From Kalmusia sp. IMI 367209 (taxonomy: Eukaryota > Ascomycota > Dothideomycetes > Pleosporales > Didymosphaeriaceae), in NCBI GenBank assembly GCA_027946365.1, contig JAPEUQ010000001.1:1426001-1490000 (forward strand): a stretch of 64,000 nt of DNA, written 5' to 3'. Shown here one piece after another: positions 32,516 to 45,200 of this stretch. Numbering within the stretch: position 1 is the stretch's first letter; each line of letters opens with the position of its first letter. The position numbers were made by a program, and so were the translations under genes. The notes beneath the pieces were generated by a model. The model was not told where the DNA came from. It saw only the letters and a program-made list of their open reading frames with translations, and made no database searches.

Positions 32516-35313
32516 ATGGCTGACGAAAAGCACCTCTACGAGATCCGCGAAGAACCTCCGATCCCCACCTACGAAGAAGCCACCTCCTCGACACATGTCT
32601 CGCGCCGCGGCCCCCAAGAAGCGAGCGACGATGCAGAGCGGCAGACGCTGCTCGGCCACGATCTCCCCTCAGGCTCTAACTCGCGCCGCCGAAATGGGTA
32701 CTACCACCCTCCCTCAGTGCAGTCGGAGCGATCCAGTCTGGACGATGACAGCGGGCTCGGGAGCCCGGTAGATGCGGACGAGGAGGCAGAGCTGAGGCAG
32801 ACAATGGAGGAGATGGATATCCTGGACCCGGAATCCGCGGACGATGGGCGCGCACGGCGGAATCGCTCTCGAGGCCGGTTCTCGAAGCGCTTCTACAGCA
32901 TCACGAATTCGCTGTCTGGTTTCCACCTGCCGCAGATACCGTGGCCATCGTTCGGCTGGAGCTGGTTAAAGTCCAAACTGCCTACGATTCCGGAGGAGTA
33001 TAGACCTGGATGGTCGGTGCTCGCAAGACTGTGCGGGCTCATATTGATTATTGCGCTGGTGTATTTACTGGTTGTGAGTGAGGTTGTGCCTATGGGCGGC
33101 GGGTTCGGTGCCCCGTTTAATCCCGAGTGGGTGCGGCAGTTCGCGCTGCAGAATGTGGAGACTTGGAGGATACAGGATAATCTCAAGTACGTTACGTCGT
33201 ACGATCATGTGGCGGGGACAGAGGGGAGTTACATGTTGGGGCAGTATATTGAGGAGAAATTTAAGGAGGCGCATATGGATTCATATACCCATGATGAGTA
33301 AGTCGAAATTCTGGTCTAAAAGGGTTGGTTGCTGACCTGCACAGATATTTCGTATACTTGAATTACCCGAAGGCAGGAGGGCGCCGCGTTGCTATTATTG
33401 ATCCACCGGAGAAGGCATGGGAAGCCAGATTGGAAGAGGAGGATGTGTATGATCCGCCGCGCGCACAAACAATGACGTTCCATGGACTTTCAGCTTCTGG
33501 AAATGTAACTGGAGCCCTTCTCTACGTAAACTATGGACATAAGAAAGACTTCAAGACGTTGTGGGATAGTGAGATTGACGTACAGGGAGCGGTTGTCCTG
33601 ATGAGATATTATGGCTCGCAATCGGACCGGGCCATGAAGGTCAAGGCCGCGCAAGATGCGGGAGTAGCAGGCGTCATCATGTATTCAGATCCCGCCGATG
33701 ACGGCTTTAAAAAGGGCGATGTCTGGCCAGAAGGGCGGTGGAGACCGGAAGACAGTGTCCAGCGAGGCTCCGTCGCCCTGACGAACATGATCGTTGGCGA
33801 TGTTCTTACTCCCGGACGACCCAGTACGAAGGATGAGAAGCGCATGCCGAAGGACAAGAACCCTGCATTACCCACCATTCCTAGCATACCAATCTCTTGG
33901 AAAGACGCCCAGAAGCTACTGCAGTCACTGAACGGTATAGGGCAAAAGGTTCATGATGAGTGGGTTGGCGGTGTGCCAGATGTTGGGAAGGAGTGGTGGT
34001 CTGGACATCCGAAGGATTCACCCACGGTCAATTTGATGAACAATCAAGAGGAGGTGGACAAGCAGCGCATTACAAACGTGTTTGGATCTTTCATTGGGTC
34101 AGAAGACAAGGCGAAGAAGATCATCATTGGTAACCATCGCGATTCTTGGTGTTTTGGCGCTGCAGACCCCGGGTCTGGAACTGCCGTCATGCTTGAAGTT
34201 GCGCGCGTTCTGGGCGAGCTACGCATGCAAGGGTGGCACCCGCTCCGAACAGTCGAGTTTGCATCGTGGGACGCTGAAGAGTACAACATGATCGGCTCGA
34301 CTGAACACGTCGAAGCCAACATGGAAGAGATCCGTGCCAACGCAATTGCATACCTCAACGTTGATGTCGGTGTCACCGGCGACAAGCTCTGGGCTAACGG
34401 CTCACCTATCTTCAAGCACGCCTGGAACCGCGTGCTTGACCGCCTCAACGACCCTCACCAGAACAAAACTCTCCTTGAGCTCTGGGAAAAAGACAACGGT
34501 GGCAAACTTGGGGGTCTGGGTGCCGGAAGTGACTACGTAGCCTTCCAAGACCTTGCCGGCTGCTCCTCTCTCGACTTTGGCTTCTCCGGCCCTGAGCATG
34601 GCGACATGTACCACAGCTGCTACGAGACCTTCGAATGGGTATCCAAGTACGTTGATCCAGGCTTCGTCTACCACACGCTCCTCACACAAATATGGGTTCT
34701 CATCATCCTCGAGCTTGCCCAGGAGCCTATCATGCCACTAAAGCTTGACGATTATGCTGCCGCGCTGCAAGATGAGGGCCAGAAATTGATCGATTGGACA
34801 GAGACCAAAGGCAGCGATTTCGATATCGGCATGTTCCAACCATTGGTGGATGCTCTAGCAAACATGGGTAACAGAGCTAAAGAGTTCGGTGACTGGGAGA
34901 CAGCCTGGTACAACCAAGTTTACGGCACGGGAGGCTTTGAAACACAGGGCCTCACTGTGCAGAGAGTGGCTCACAACGCTAAGATGTCGACTTTCGAATC
35001 AGACCTCTTGGATCTTCCGCACGACCAGAATGACAATGGGGAGCATGGCGTAAGTTTTCAACCCCCCTTTTACCGATAGTTGATGGATGGCTTGCTCACG
35101 AAGGAATAGTTGCCTGGTCGTACGCAGTTCAAGCATGTTATTTTCGGCCCTGATGCTTATGGGTCGGGCTACGACGCATCGATCTTCCCGTTTATAAGAG
35201 ATGCGGTTGAGCAGAAGGCTGCGGGCAAGACGAAGGATTGGAAATTAGCAGAAAAGCAGATCAAGAAGACGGCGGATATCCTGAACAGAGCTGCTGAGAA
35301 GCTGGTTCGGTGA
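32516..35313 (+). CDS. Membrane M28 zinc metallopeptidase, glutamate carboxypeptidase II / Vps70-like
   Basis: Type II membrane protein of 896 residues from exons 32516-33297, 33345-35049 and 35110-35313. About 165 polar cytosolic residues come first, then one membrane helix near residues 168-190 (LCGLILIIALVYLLVV), a protease-associated insert (GVAGVIMYSDPADDG), the M28 catalytic core and a transferrin-receptor-like helical dimerisation domain. All metal and catalytic positions of the GCPII family appear kept: His in GNHRDSW, Asp in AADPGSG, Glu-Glu in WDAEEYN, Asp in NVDVGV, His in YHSCYE. Unlike transferrin receptors it should therefore be an active peptidase, probably in the endomembrane or vacuolar system. 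The start is the first ATG (MADEKHLYE). Confidence 0.93.
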
Positions 35314-36098
35314 GATGCCTGTGTTTATGTTCATATTTGCATGAGTGGCGTTTGGCAAAGGCGCCTTGATCATCGAGGATCTGGGTCTCGTTCTTGTAGC
35401 ATTTCCGGGGGATTCGCAGATACTGCTAGCGACGCAACGCTTTTTTGTGTGTTCATTTACTTGCTCTAGACGAGATGTGATGTGCGGCTGGGGACCAGCG
35501 GCTGTGCTTATTAATTCCTGCAGGTGGTCGTCGAACTACACATGTGGGCTCTTATCTTGGTCACGGAAAGTGAAATTGAGCCAATTGGTTTGAAGCACAC
35601 CGATGAACAGCTGCAGCCTTACGATCCTTGACATTTGACGTGGCATTGAGTGTCGCACTGCATAAATGAGCTCGAACCCCTGACCATGGCAGGCATTTGC
35701 GAAGAAGCGGGGAAGCAGCTTAAGTATGAGACCTACCACGGATGTTTACCTATATTTTGGCGAGGCTGGACTACGTTTGAGCTCCTCTAGTTTTCAGAAA
35801 AAAACAGCCAACCACTCTCACCACATACAAAGATAATCCAGTGAATAAAGCGAGTTGCCTTCAAGCAGCTGAACCGCTAGCTGACTTCTTGCAGTACATG
35901 GTGGACCCGAGCATAGCACACGTCTTCTCGCCACGCTGAATACTCGATCACCTTGCCACAGCTTACCGTGCAATTGAACAAAATTTGTCCTTCGACATTT
36001 AGCTGAAAAAATGGAGTCAGAACTACTTCCCTATTCACCAACCCAAACCCGCCCTAACTTCTCGTAGTCTTCACTCACACCCCCTCATAACAGTCATC
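35314..36098. other. Spacer between the M28 peptidase and P450 genes
   Basis: 785 bp. No supported gene; short frames only. The right half should contain the P450 promoter, and a pyrimidine-rich leader precedes its ATG. Confidence 0.5.
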
Positions 36099-37803
36099 AT
36101 GGCCTACCCCCTCACCTCCGCAACACTCATCCACATCATCCTCTTCCTCACTTTCATCTTTGTTCGCCGTCGCCGCCGTACTCCAAACTTCCCACCTGGT
36201 CCTCCACCCCTTCCCCTCCTAGGCAATCTGCACCAACTCCCCACCAAAAAAACCTTCCTCAAATTCACCCAATGGTCCAAAGACTACGCCTCCCCAATCA
36301 TCGGCTTACGCCTAGGCCATCGCCAACACGCCATCGTGCTCAACACCTGGCGCTCCGTGCGCGACCTCTTCGACCAGCGCGGCGCCACGTACTCCTCGCG
36401 TCCGGATATCCCGCTTGTCCCGTACGTCGTCCCAGGATATTACCACGTCGCCTTCATGAAGCACGACCGCGTGTGGCGCCGCGGACGAGCCGCGATAACG
36501 AGTTTCCTCTCGCACGAGGAGATGGGCCGCGTGCTGCCGATCCAGGAAGCCGAGACGAGCATGATGGTGTGGGAGGTGCTGCAGCGGCCGGAAGAGTACG
36601 GGAAGCACGTCATGAGGGCGTTTTGCGGGGTCATTCTGGCGTCTGTGTATGGTGTGCGCGGCACGAGGGAGCTTACTGAGCGCTTTTTTAGGATCCAGGA
36701 TGAGTGGGCGGGGATGCTGGACATGGGTGCTTTTCCGCCGCTGGATGTGTGGCCGTGGTTGAAGTATGTGCCTGATTTCTTGACGCCGTGGCTCGGGTGG
36801 AGGCGGAAGAGTAGGGAGTTGGGGAAGGCGCAGAAGGGATTTTATGACGAGATGTTTGCGGTGGGGAGGAGGAGGGTTAAGGAGGGTGCTGCGGAGGATA
36901 GTTTTCTGAAGAAGTTGGTGGAGAGGAGGGAGAAGGAGGGATTCACTGACGTGGAATTGGTGTATATTGCGGGGTTCTTGATCGAGGCTGGAGCGGACAC
37001 GACGGCGAACGGGCTACTTACTTTCATCCTTGCAATGGCGGCGCATCCGGAGATTCAGAAGGTCGCCCAGGATGAAGTCGACAGCGTCTTCAAGAACGAG
37101 ATGCCGAAAGACATCGATGCGGCGAAGTTGCCGTATCTGCAGGCTGTTTTCTTTGAGGTCAGTCAGTCTTTTACTTCATTGAGGACATGCGTTGTTGTAT
37201 ATGAAAGGGGGCGAACGTCATTAATGCTCAACAGGCCCTCCGCTGGCGTCCCAGCTTCCCCCTCAGCATCCCCCACGCCACCAGCAAAGACGATACTTAC
37301 AACGGCTTTTTCGTTCCCGCCAACACAACTGTCATAATGAACACTTGGGCCATTCACCACAACGAAGATGACTACCCCAACCCCGACGTCTTTGACCCCA
37401 CGCGCTTCCTCGATAACGATTTTGGTACCGTACTTGCGTCTGAAGATGGCAAAGATGCTTCTCGCAGACGGACGTATGCTTTTGGCGCTGGTAGACGGGT
37501 CTGCGCAGGCCAAGATATGGCGGAGAAAAGTCTACTGATGGCGATGGCGAAGCTGCTTTGGGCTTTCAACATCAGGTATGAATACTTAATCATCGTATAC
37601 GCAGCGCTTGCTTACTTGGGGGATGTCGCAGGCCTAACAATGGGAGCTTGCTAGACACGAGTGTAACAACAGCATTCACGGATGCGGTACTCACAGGTCC
37701 CAAGGAGGCAGATATTGGATTTAAGGTCAGAAGTGAGGCGAGGAATGAGGTTATTTATAGGGAGCGGGAAAAGGCTGAGGAGGTTCTGCGGAGATTTGAG
37801 TGA
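36099..37803 (+). CDS. Cytochrome P450 monooxygenase
   Basis: Exons 36099-37157, 37235-37575 and 37632-37803 give 523 residues. An N-terminal membrane anchor (LIHIILFLTFIFV) is followed by a basic stop-transfer stretch and the proline hinge PPGPPPLPLLGN. The I-helix has AGADTT, the K-helix ExxR motif (EALR) is rebuilt across the first intron, and the heme loop FGAGRRVCAG carries the iron ligand at about Cys443. It is probably an ER-bound class II P450 using a separate reductase. It resembles fungal CYP families close to O-methylsterigmatocystin-oxidoreductase-like enzymes, but I cannot give a family number. No PKS, NRPS or terpene synthase gene is nearby, so the substrate is open. Confidence 0.93.
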
Positions 37804-38367
37804 ATAGGGCAGACTGATGATCTCTCTGGTCGGGTACTCAAATCCGCCTTTGATACACGGTGTTCAAATTCTTGGGCACTGACTAGCTCTAGACCTACCT
37901 CTCTACCACACCCCTCACTTCACATTATTCTTCCGATCTACTGAACAGCCACCGTTCTCTATTCCTATGCCGCCTACGTTCATATTCGATCCACTTTCCG
38001 TTCGAAACTCTGCAATCTTTGTAGCCCCCAGTCCTCTATATTGGCTGATTCACGCACAAGCGAGATCGTCTTCGCACAGTGTAGCGTGACTTGCGTACTC
38101 TAGCGCATATTCAGACATTTTGGACGCAGATAACTCAAGCTACAGCGAATCGCATGAGATAGTAGCACATACATACCAGATCACCACACAGTTAAGATTA
38201 TAAAGTAGTCTACGAGTGTACAACGGACTAAAAGCGTGCAAGCATCGCAGTATATAGTGCATTCTCGAAACATCATTCTAATCTAGAATCTACAATCATA
38301 CGTCTACTCGTACATCGATATGCGGCGCTAAACCCAATACTAAGACATCATCTCACTTCTCTCTATG
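37804..38367. other. Convergent spacer between P450 and trehalase genes
   Basis: 564 bp between two stop codons of convergent genes; should hold both 3' UTRs. No gene is seen. Confidence 0.5.
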
Positions 38368-41300
38368 CTATCCAAACCACCTCCTCCAGCCCCCTTGCAC
38401 CCACATCCTCACATCTCCCATGCCCTCATCTTCATCCTCATCACCGTCCCCCTCCATAACAACGCTCCACTCCGCCACCGTGCCTGCCGCCCACGCACTT
38501 TCATTCCTCAAATTACCCCTGATACCCAGATGCACATACCTACCGCCCCACACTTTGTCTCCGCCCCTCAGCGTAATATTTGTCTGGTTTCCCTTGACAG
38601 GCTCAATCACCCCTACTCTACTAGGATCCCACGGCTCGCTAACCTCCACCTTTCCCCTCGACACAATCCTTACATCTCCCCCTTCAGACTCCAGCTCAGA
38701 GAGATCGAAAGGCGGCAGCGACGAGTTCGAAACGAGGACTTCGTAGTAGACGGGCGGCTGGGCGCCCCAGTCGAACAGGATACGCCTGATACGCGCGAAG
38801 GAGGAGGGATTGACGTCGACGCTGAGGTAGTTCGTGCGCGTTGCGTTTTCAGGCTGCCATTTTGTTGATGAGGCGCCGTCGATGGCGGCGAGGGGGAATT
38901 GGCCCGGGAGGTTCGATTGGTGTCTGTTGAATACGACTGGTTTGCACTGGAGGATGTTACCTTCCATAGTGAGGGCCTGGCCGAGCATGCGGTTAGGTAA
39001 GACGAGTGCCTCAACGGTGTTGAGGGAGAATTCTCCAGGACGGGTACCGAGGGTTACGGGGATAGTATCGCGGTATTTAGGGTTTGCTGTGTCTAGGATT
39101 CTGTTTGGCATGCGGACGAGGGTGGTGTGTGTGGTGTTAGAGGTGGCATTTATGCCGTAGCCTTGCCAGTAAAAGGTTCGGTAGTCGAGGTAGGGGATTT
39201 GAGGGGGAAGCGAAGGGTCGATGTCGAGTTTATCTGCGAACATACGGAGACCAAGGTAGCCGAAGATTCCAACGCGATTTGCGCCTCCCATCCCAGTTAG
39301 AAAGGGAAATGCGGGGTATGTACCGCCGTTTAGATAGAAGTTGTCGATCATTTGCTCAGAATATTGGAACCACGGTGCTCGCGCATACGGCTGCGAGGAG
39401 TAATGATCGTATGTGTAACTGGAGCAACCAGAGGGCGAGATCTCGTTCGCGACAATGCTGAATGTGGCGTATGTCATGCCTGGTCCATCGGGTGATTGTT
39501 TGTTTGCGTAGTAATCAAGATCTACAAGGCTGTAAGGATTCTCGTAGTTAAGAATGTCATCGATGAGAACAACGTCTGCTTGTTTGACCACAAGCGAGCC
39601 ATTCATCGAAGCATACTCCATAACGATACCAACGTCTTCGTGGACGGGCAGGCGCATCTGCGCAGATATCTTATTCCAAGTTTCGTTTTGAGGCAGCCCA
39701 AACATAGTATTGAACGTGTTGGTCTCATTTAAGTGTCTTTGGATTAACGCAGTCGTAAAGCCAACGTTATTGACATTGTTCGCGTACTCGTCCGGATCAG
39801 TGGCATTCCATATCTCGTAGTAGCCGGACGTCTCATTGTAATCGACGACTTCACCATAGAAATAGGCGATATCATTCGATATGGGAAGGAATTTTTTCTT
39901 AAATTTTTCGACATCCCCGGTTGCAATGAACTGGTTGCGAAACGAGATCCCAATGTCCCCGTTGACATGGTATTCGTAGTCGAAACAAGGACCACTGGCT
40001 GTGCAGTTTCCGTAACGTCCACTCGTCCAAGGGTAAACCGCACCCCCGGTAAACCTGTTCGTTTGGTTCTTCGAAGAACTAAAAGCCATCTTAACATTTT
40101 CTTTCGCCTGCGGATACATCTCTGCGCGATAGTTCACAACGTTCTCAACGTGCAATGGATGAGACACCTGCAGCCCAAGTGCCATCCACGTCTCGGCATC
40201 CCAGAAGACGAGACCACCGTAGCATTCTGAACCAAGTCCACAAACAGGTATACTATATATGTTCAGGCGAGGGTTGTACCCGGCGGCAGCAATAGCATTC
40301 GGACCAACGGTGTTCTGGAGAATCATGAACGGATTAGTGATCGACGTAACTTGTAATTCTCGGATGCGTCGGTCCGAAGCAAGTGTTCCGTTAGGGTGGT
40401 GATAGTTATCCACTGAGTCTTTTGTCAAAATAGATGCCCATTCTTTCACGTGTGAACGCCTCAGCGCATAGAAACCCGCATTTGCTGCGGTAGCTGAGGC
40501 CGCCATCGCAGTCTCTCTGGGATCAGGAAAAGCGTCAGATGAAGCCACACCAATGTACTTGGCAACCTCTACTGTTCTACCGCCGACAAGGTCGATATTG
40601 ACAGACTGACTAATCGACGATGCGTGAATACTACCATAAATATTTTCGAAAACCTCTGCTCGCGTATTGAGATCTATATGACTATCGCAGTCAAGTGTCG
40701 AAACAACATAGGCGGTGACACCGTTAGTGTTTTTGGGTCTGACTGCAGACCAAATGGTAGCCGATTCCGTTTCGAACTTCTTGTCTACGAAGTCGGCTCG
40801 GACAGCGCTGGTACCGTCGACAATGTCGTATACGGTGAGACTCACGTCGCGAGATGACGTGAGTTTGAGCTGAACGGCGGCCTGGTTGACGTAGAGTTTG
40901 TGTACGAGCATTTGATACTCGACGTTTATGACGGTGTCATTTGCCGGCGTCCACGTAAAAGCCCAGCTCATGATACCGCCCTGGATGTCAAGCGTTGATG
41001 TAAAATCAGATATTTGCTCCGCCTTTGTAGAAGCGTTCAGCATCTGGCCGTCCGCCTTCACCGTTAGGCCTGCCCAATGTGGGATGCCGCTCAAAAAGCT
41101 GTCACCCCCATATTGCATTAGCCATGGGTAATTCGATCCCCCATCTTTGTCATTCGCATCATAAAATCCAGCTATTGTTGCAAACGTTTGTCGCGTGTTG
41201 AACAGCGGCCATCCGTTCCCATTGTCTCCAAATTCCGGCCAGTCAATCTCAAAAAAAGGACCTAAAGCCGCGACGTTGATGCCAAAATAACCATTTGCGA

Positions 41301-41469
41301 GGGACATGCGAGACTGATAATGGCCCTGACGAAGGTGTTTTGCTTTGATCATCCAACTCTCATCAAACCATTCAATGTTGTCTATATCGGCCACTTCCTG
41401 CGTCGCTAAGACAAGACCCGAGCCAGCCAAGAGCACGACGGCTGACTGAAAAAAATTCGAGACCCGCAT
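38368..41469 (-). CDS. ATH1: Acid (vacuolar/secreted) trehalase, GH65
   Basis: Single exon of 1033 residues. Signal peptide at the N-terminus (SAVVLLAGSGLVLA). GH65 landmarks: the N-terminal beta-sandwich beginning RMSLANGYFGINV, then the (alpha/alpha)6 barrel with GLVFWDAETWM and the segment DPDEYANNVNN, which holds the presumed general-acid glutamate. Numerous N-glycosylation sequons fit an extracellular or vacuolar protein. The C-terminal 150 residues look like a discoidin (F5/8 C) type fold (ASSTKWQPEN, ILFDWGAQPPVYYEV), as in other fungal acid trehalases. It hydrolyses external or vacuolar trehalose to glucose. Start is the only ATG ahead of the signal peptide. Confidence 0.94.
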   Translation of the reverse strand: MRVSNFFQSAVVLLAGSGLVLATQEVADIDNIEWFDESWMIKAKHLRQGHYQSRMSLANGYFGINVAALGPFFEIDWPEFGDNGNGWPLFNTRQTFATIAGFYDANDKDGGSNYPWLMQYGGDSFLSGIPHWAGLTVKADGQMLNASTKAEQISDFTSTLDIQGGIMSWAFTWTPANDTVINVEYQMLVHKLYVNQAAVQLKLTSSRDVSLTVYDIVDGTSAVRADFVDKKFETESATIWSAVRPKNTNGVTAYVVSTLDCDSHIDLNTRAEVFENIYGSIHASSISQSVNIDLVGGRTVEVAKYIGVASSDAFPDPRETAMAASATAANAGFYALRRSHVKEWASILTKDSVDNYHHPNGTLASDRRIRELQVTSITNPFMILQNTVGPNAIAAAGYNPRLNIYSIPVCGLGSECYGGLVFWDAETWMALGLQVSHPLHVENVVNYRAEMYPQAKENVKMAFSSSKNQTNRFTGGAVYPWTSGRYGNCTASGPCFDYEYHVNGDIGISFRNQFIATGDVEKFKKKFLPISNDIAYFYGEVVDYNETSGYYEIWNATDPDEYANNVNNVGFTTALIQRHLNETNTFNTMFGLPQNETWNKISAQMRLPVHEDVGIVMEYASMNGSLVVKQADVVLIDDILNYENPYSLVDLDYYANKQSPDGPGMTYATFSIVANEISPSGCSSYTYDHYSSQPYARAPWFQYSEQMIDNFYLNGGTYPAFPFLTGMGGANRVGIFGYLGLRMFADKLDIDPSLPPQIPYLDYRTFYWQGYGINATSNTTHTTLVRMPNRILDTANPKYRDTIPVTLGTRPGEFSLNTVEALVLPNRMLGQALTMEGNILQCKPVVFNRHQSNLPGQFPLAAIDGASSTKWQPENATRTNYLSVDVNPSSFARIRRILFDWGAQPPVYYEVLVSNSSLPPFDLSELESEGGDVRIVSRGKVEVSEPWDPSRVGVIEPVKGNQTNITLRGGDKVWGGRYVHLGIRGNLRNESAWAAGTVAEWSVVMEGDGDEDEDEGMGDVRMWVQGGWRRWFG

Positions 41470-42212
41470 CGTTGAAGATGATGTTTATCGATCCGAAAGA
41501 TTTAGGGATGAAGATGGAACGTTGGTGTGTCAATTCCAGGGTCCAACGATATTTTTCGTAGAATTACCCCCACGCGTGGCTTAAGGATAAGAGAGGTAAA
41601 TCAGCGCGAGAAGCCGGCATCAAGCCCAACGAGCGCTCACGCAGAACGATGATTGCCCACGCAGTGAAAGAGGGAGGATGTGATAGTGGTAAGGGCTGAG
41701 ACGAAGGGCGGTGAAGATCGTTCCTTCGCTAATTCTTTCCCGTGGAATGAAATCAGTCATGCGCCTTCCCGTGCCTTTTGTTGGTGCTCACAAAGCGGCG
41801 ATGACTCGGCATAGTTGCACTACAGCCGCCAGGCTACACAGTGCTGCACAGCTGAGAAGAGCCTCCAGGCTATAAAAGCAGGGTCTGCGTGGCCGTGGGA
41901 TGCCCACATCCTTGGAACACGACGGAGCCGCAAACCTGCATTGTGCTGTCCTGACTAAATTCCCGAGCCAGTGTTGCCCGCGCCCGGAATCTCAAGGTAC
42001 AAGGGCGGTGATGTCATAGCGCTGCACAGACCAATTATGTATCACAGCACGATCAATTCTCTAAGGTGAGCAGCCGTATAGAGCGTAGCCGCGAACGATT
42101 GACCATGTTGCGAGCTCTCTTGTTTAGTTGCCTTCTAAGTCTAATATATAAGTCTGGTATTGATCTGGAACATCAATACAACCAGTTTGATCACTTCGAC
42201 CCGAACACTGGC
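41470..42212. other. Spacer upstream of trehalase, downstream of NTE1
   Basis: 743 bp with the presumed ATH1 promoter. A TATAAAAG box lies at 41872-41879 on the plus strand, but no plus-strand gene follows it within reach. No gene is seen. Confidence 0.5.
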
Positions 42213-45200
42213 CTAGATACTCGCCCGTCTAGGCGCCATTGTTCTCCGCAGATTCTTCTCCTTCTCCGTCTCCTCATTGACAGGCAACACCCCCTTCTCT
42301 CGCAGCCCTGCAAGATACTCCTTCCCATACTGGTATCCAACCTGGTAAATTTCTTCGAACTTGCCAAAATCGAGCGTCCCATATGGATCAATTGGCGGCC
42401 GCATATACCTGCAACCCGGCGTGTTCTTTGCGCGCTCAAGTGCATCGTACGATGACACGTACGCAAGGCGGGACTGGATCTCCGAGAGGGTAGGTGGATT
42501 CGGATACGATGAGAAGGGATTCCAGCGGTTGACGAGGGCCCAGAAGCCCGAGAGCGAGTCGCCAAAGGACTGAGGCGTGGGGTCATCGAGCGAGCCAACG
42601 TCGACGGCAAAAATCACGTCGGCGCCAAGGGACTTCATGTGTGTGACGGTGAGGTTGTCGATGTAGCCACCATCGAGGAGCATGCTGTCGTTGTCGCAAA
42701 GAGGCGGAAGGAGGCCTGCGAGGGACATGGAGGCACGCACGTAACGCCAAACGTAGCCGCTAGTGTGCACTTCAGAGCGGCTTTTACTGATGTTGGTTGT
42801 GTTGCAATAGAACTCGAGCCAGAAGTCTTCGATTTGCGAGTTGCCGAATGTTTTAAAAATGCCGCGATTGAACTCGTGGCCAGTGGTGTACGACGCACTG
42901 CGTCTGTTAGCTATACTCCTTGTGTATTGAATAGGACGCCTTACGAGGGGTATGTGAGATCGAGAGCGAATCTCCACATGCTGCCCATGCGACCAGCAAA
43001 CTTCTTAGCTCTGCCGTACATCGGAACCACATCAGCGTCCCAAGCGTACAGTGCGCCGATAAAGGCACCGATGGATGTTCCACCCACGACGTCGATAGGT
43101 ATGCCGGCTTCTTCCAGCGCACGAATGATGCCTATCTGCGCTATACCTCGTGCACCACCTCCACCTAAGACCAAACCAACAGACTTGCCGCACAATCTTC
43201 TAGCCAGGCGATGGAAGTCGCCCTTGAACGGAGTATCAGCAGAATACAGAGGTGTCTGACGAACCCGACGCGATGTGTATTTCTGGATCTCGGCTTGTAA
43301 TACTTGCACACGCTGCTTGAGCGCAGTGCCAAATCGACGTCCTATCGGGTGTACAGGCTCGGCGGTCGTTCGGAATGGCATCTGAACGTGATGGTGGCTA
43401 CCATTCACCCATGGGCGGTAACGCAACCACTTGCGCGTAAGCCCCGACGGACAATACCTTTCGGAGTGTAGCAGTACAAGTTCTTTGCGAGCGGTTGTCT
43501 TTGTTGTCAGAAGGAAGCGCTCATATTCTCCGATGTTGGGTGATCCCTCTGCCAATCCAACCAGAAGAATACAGTCTGCCTGGCTGATGCACGTCTGGGT
43601 CCATGGAGATTTGACTGGTGTGTCTGCAACATATAACACTAGCCCATATTTCTCCTCTAGATCCGCCAGATACTGGGATACCTTTAATTTCCCCATACGA
43701 TTGAAAGCATGTCGACCGAGGTGATTGAGGATAGCAGCTTGGTTGAGCGAAACAACTCCGTTTGGAGTACCGATTTGGTTTAGGGCGGTCATCAGCCGGC
43801 TGGAAAATTCCACTACCGGGATTCCGGCGGTTACAGGGAGGATTGTGACTGTTCTAAGATTGACCGTAGATGAAACCTTGCTACGCGTAGCCGTTGAGCG
43901 AAGTTCTTTGCTTTGCTCATGTAGCGGATCCTCCATAAGAGCTCTCATGCGAGATGCGATTATTTTGGAGATTTTTATGGTGATTCCAGGGTGTTCCAAG
44001 GCGAGACTGTTGAATAGTGTCTTCGGGAATTTGGCGACCTCTGTGTCCCGAATAGCGTGCAATGACCCGGGACGCGCGGATTCAGTGAGCACTTCAAGTT
44101 CGCCAACACTGTCACCTTGACCATATTCGCCAATGACTTTCATGTTGTTATTTTCGCCATCCTTGATCGCTCTCAAACGTCCGTTCAGGACAATATATAT
44201 AGCGTCACTGTCGTCTCCTTGATTGTAAATTACTTGGCCCGAATTAACTTGCACCCATTCGAGGGCGAAATCGATATGTAGAATGAGTCTTGGTAGTAAA
44301 GTCGTCAAACGTTTGGCCATAGTCAATAAGACTACTGGATAACGATCGACAATTCGTTCTATAGATGCCCGGGGAAGGAATCCGACATAGACATCCGTTT
44401 TCGCAGTAACATCCACAAACGATCGGTAGGAAGATACAGTTCCCAAGTAGCCAGCTAGTCCACCAGGTTTGGTGAGAAAGAGGCTTTGCCTGGACTTTTT
44501 TCGCTTTCCCTGATCAGAAAGATTGACATATGAGGACGAAGCAGTATTTGCTGAACGTTTCAGCGAGGGTCCACCGAAGAGCTCGGCGTCGGTAGTCCCT
44601 GGAGTCGAAGGTAAGGTTCCGAGTACATTATGCTCTTGGTGGTCCTCTTCTATAGGCACACTGACATCAAGAAATCCGTCGATGACATAGTAGAGACCTG
44701 GGTTTCTTTCGCCTTGTTCCACAAGCACAGCACCTTTAGGGAAGTACACAATTTCGACATCATTCACGATCTCTTCTACAATGTTGTGGCCAGTGACACT
44801 CATACTGGATACTCCTGATGCGGAAATTATTGATTCAGTATCGCCATCGCGAGATGCTTCGTAGGGATCGATAAACCCAAAAGCGTTACTGAATACAGCT
44901 TTATGTCGCTTTGCATCAAACGATACTAAACGCGGTGACTGTTCGACCGATACCGACTTAGGGATTGGATTCTCGAGATCAGTCAATCCGATCGCTTTAA
45001 ACATGCAGTCTAGCACAGACTCTCTAAATACAGTAGCTTCGTCAATAGATTCTTGGCGATGTAGCGCTGCTGGTCTGGTTAGGGGCGAAGCAAAAGGGTT
45101 GAAGGCACCAGTGTCGAGTGGAGTACGAGAATCACGGCGGTCTTGTTGTACCGGCTGGGAGAAACTGTAGCGTCCTGTTCTTCCAGTGCCCCGCGGAAGA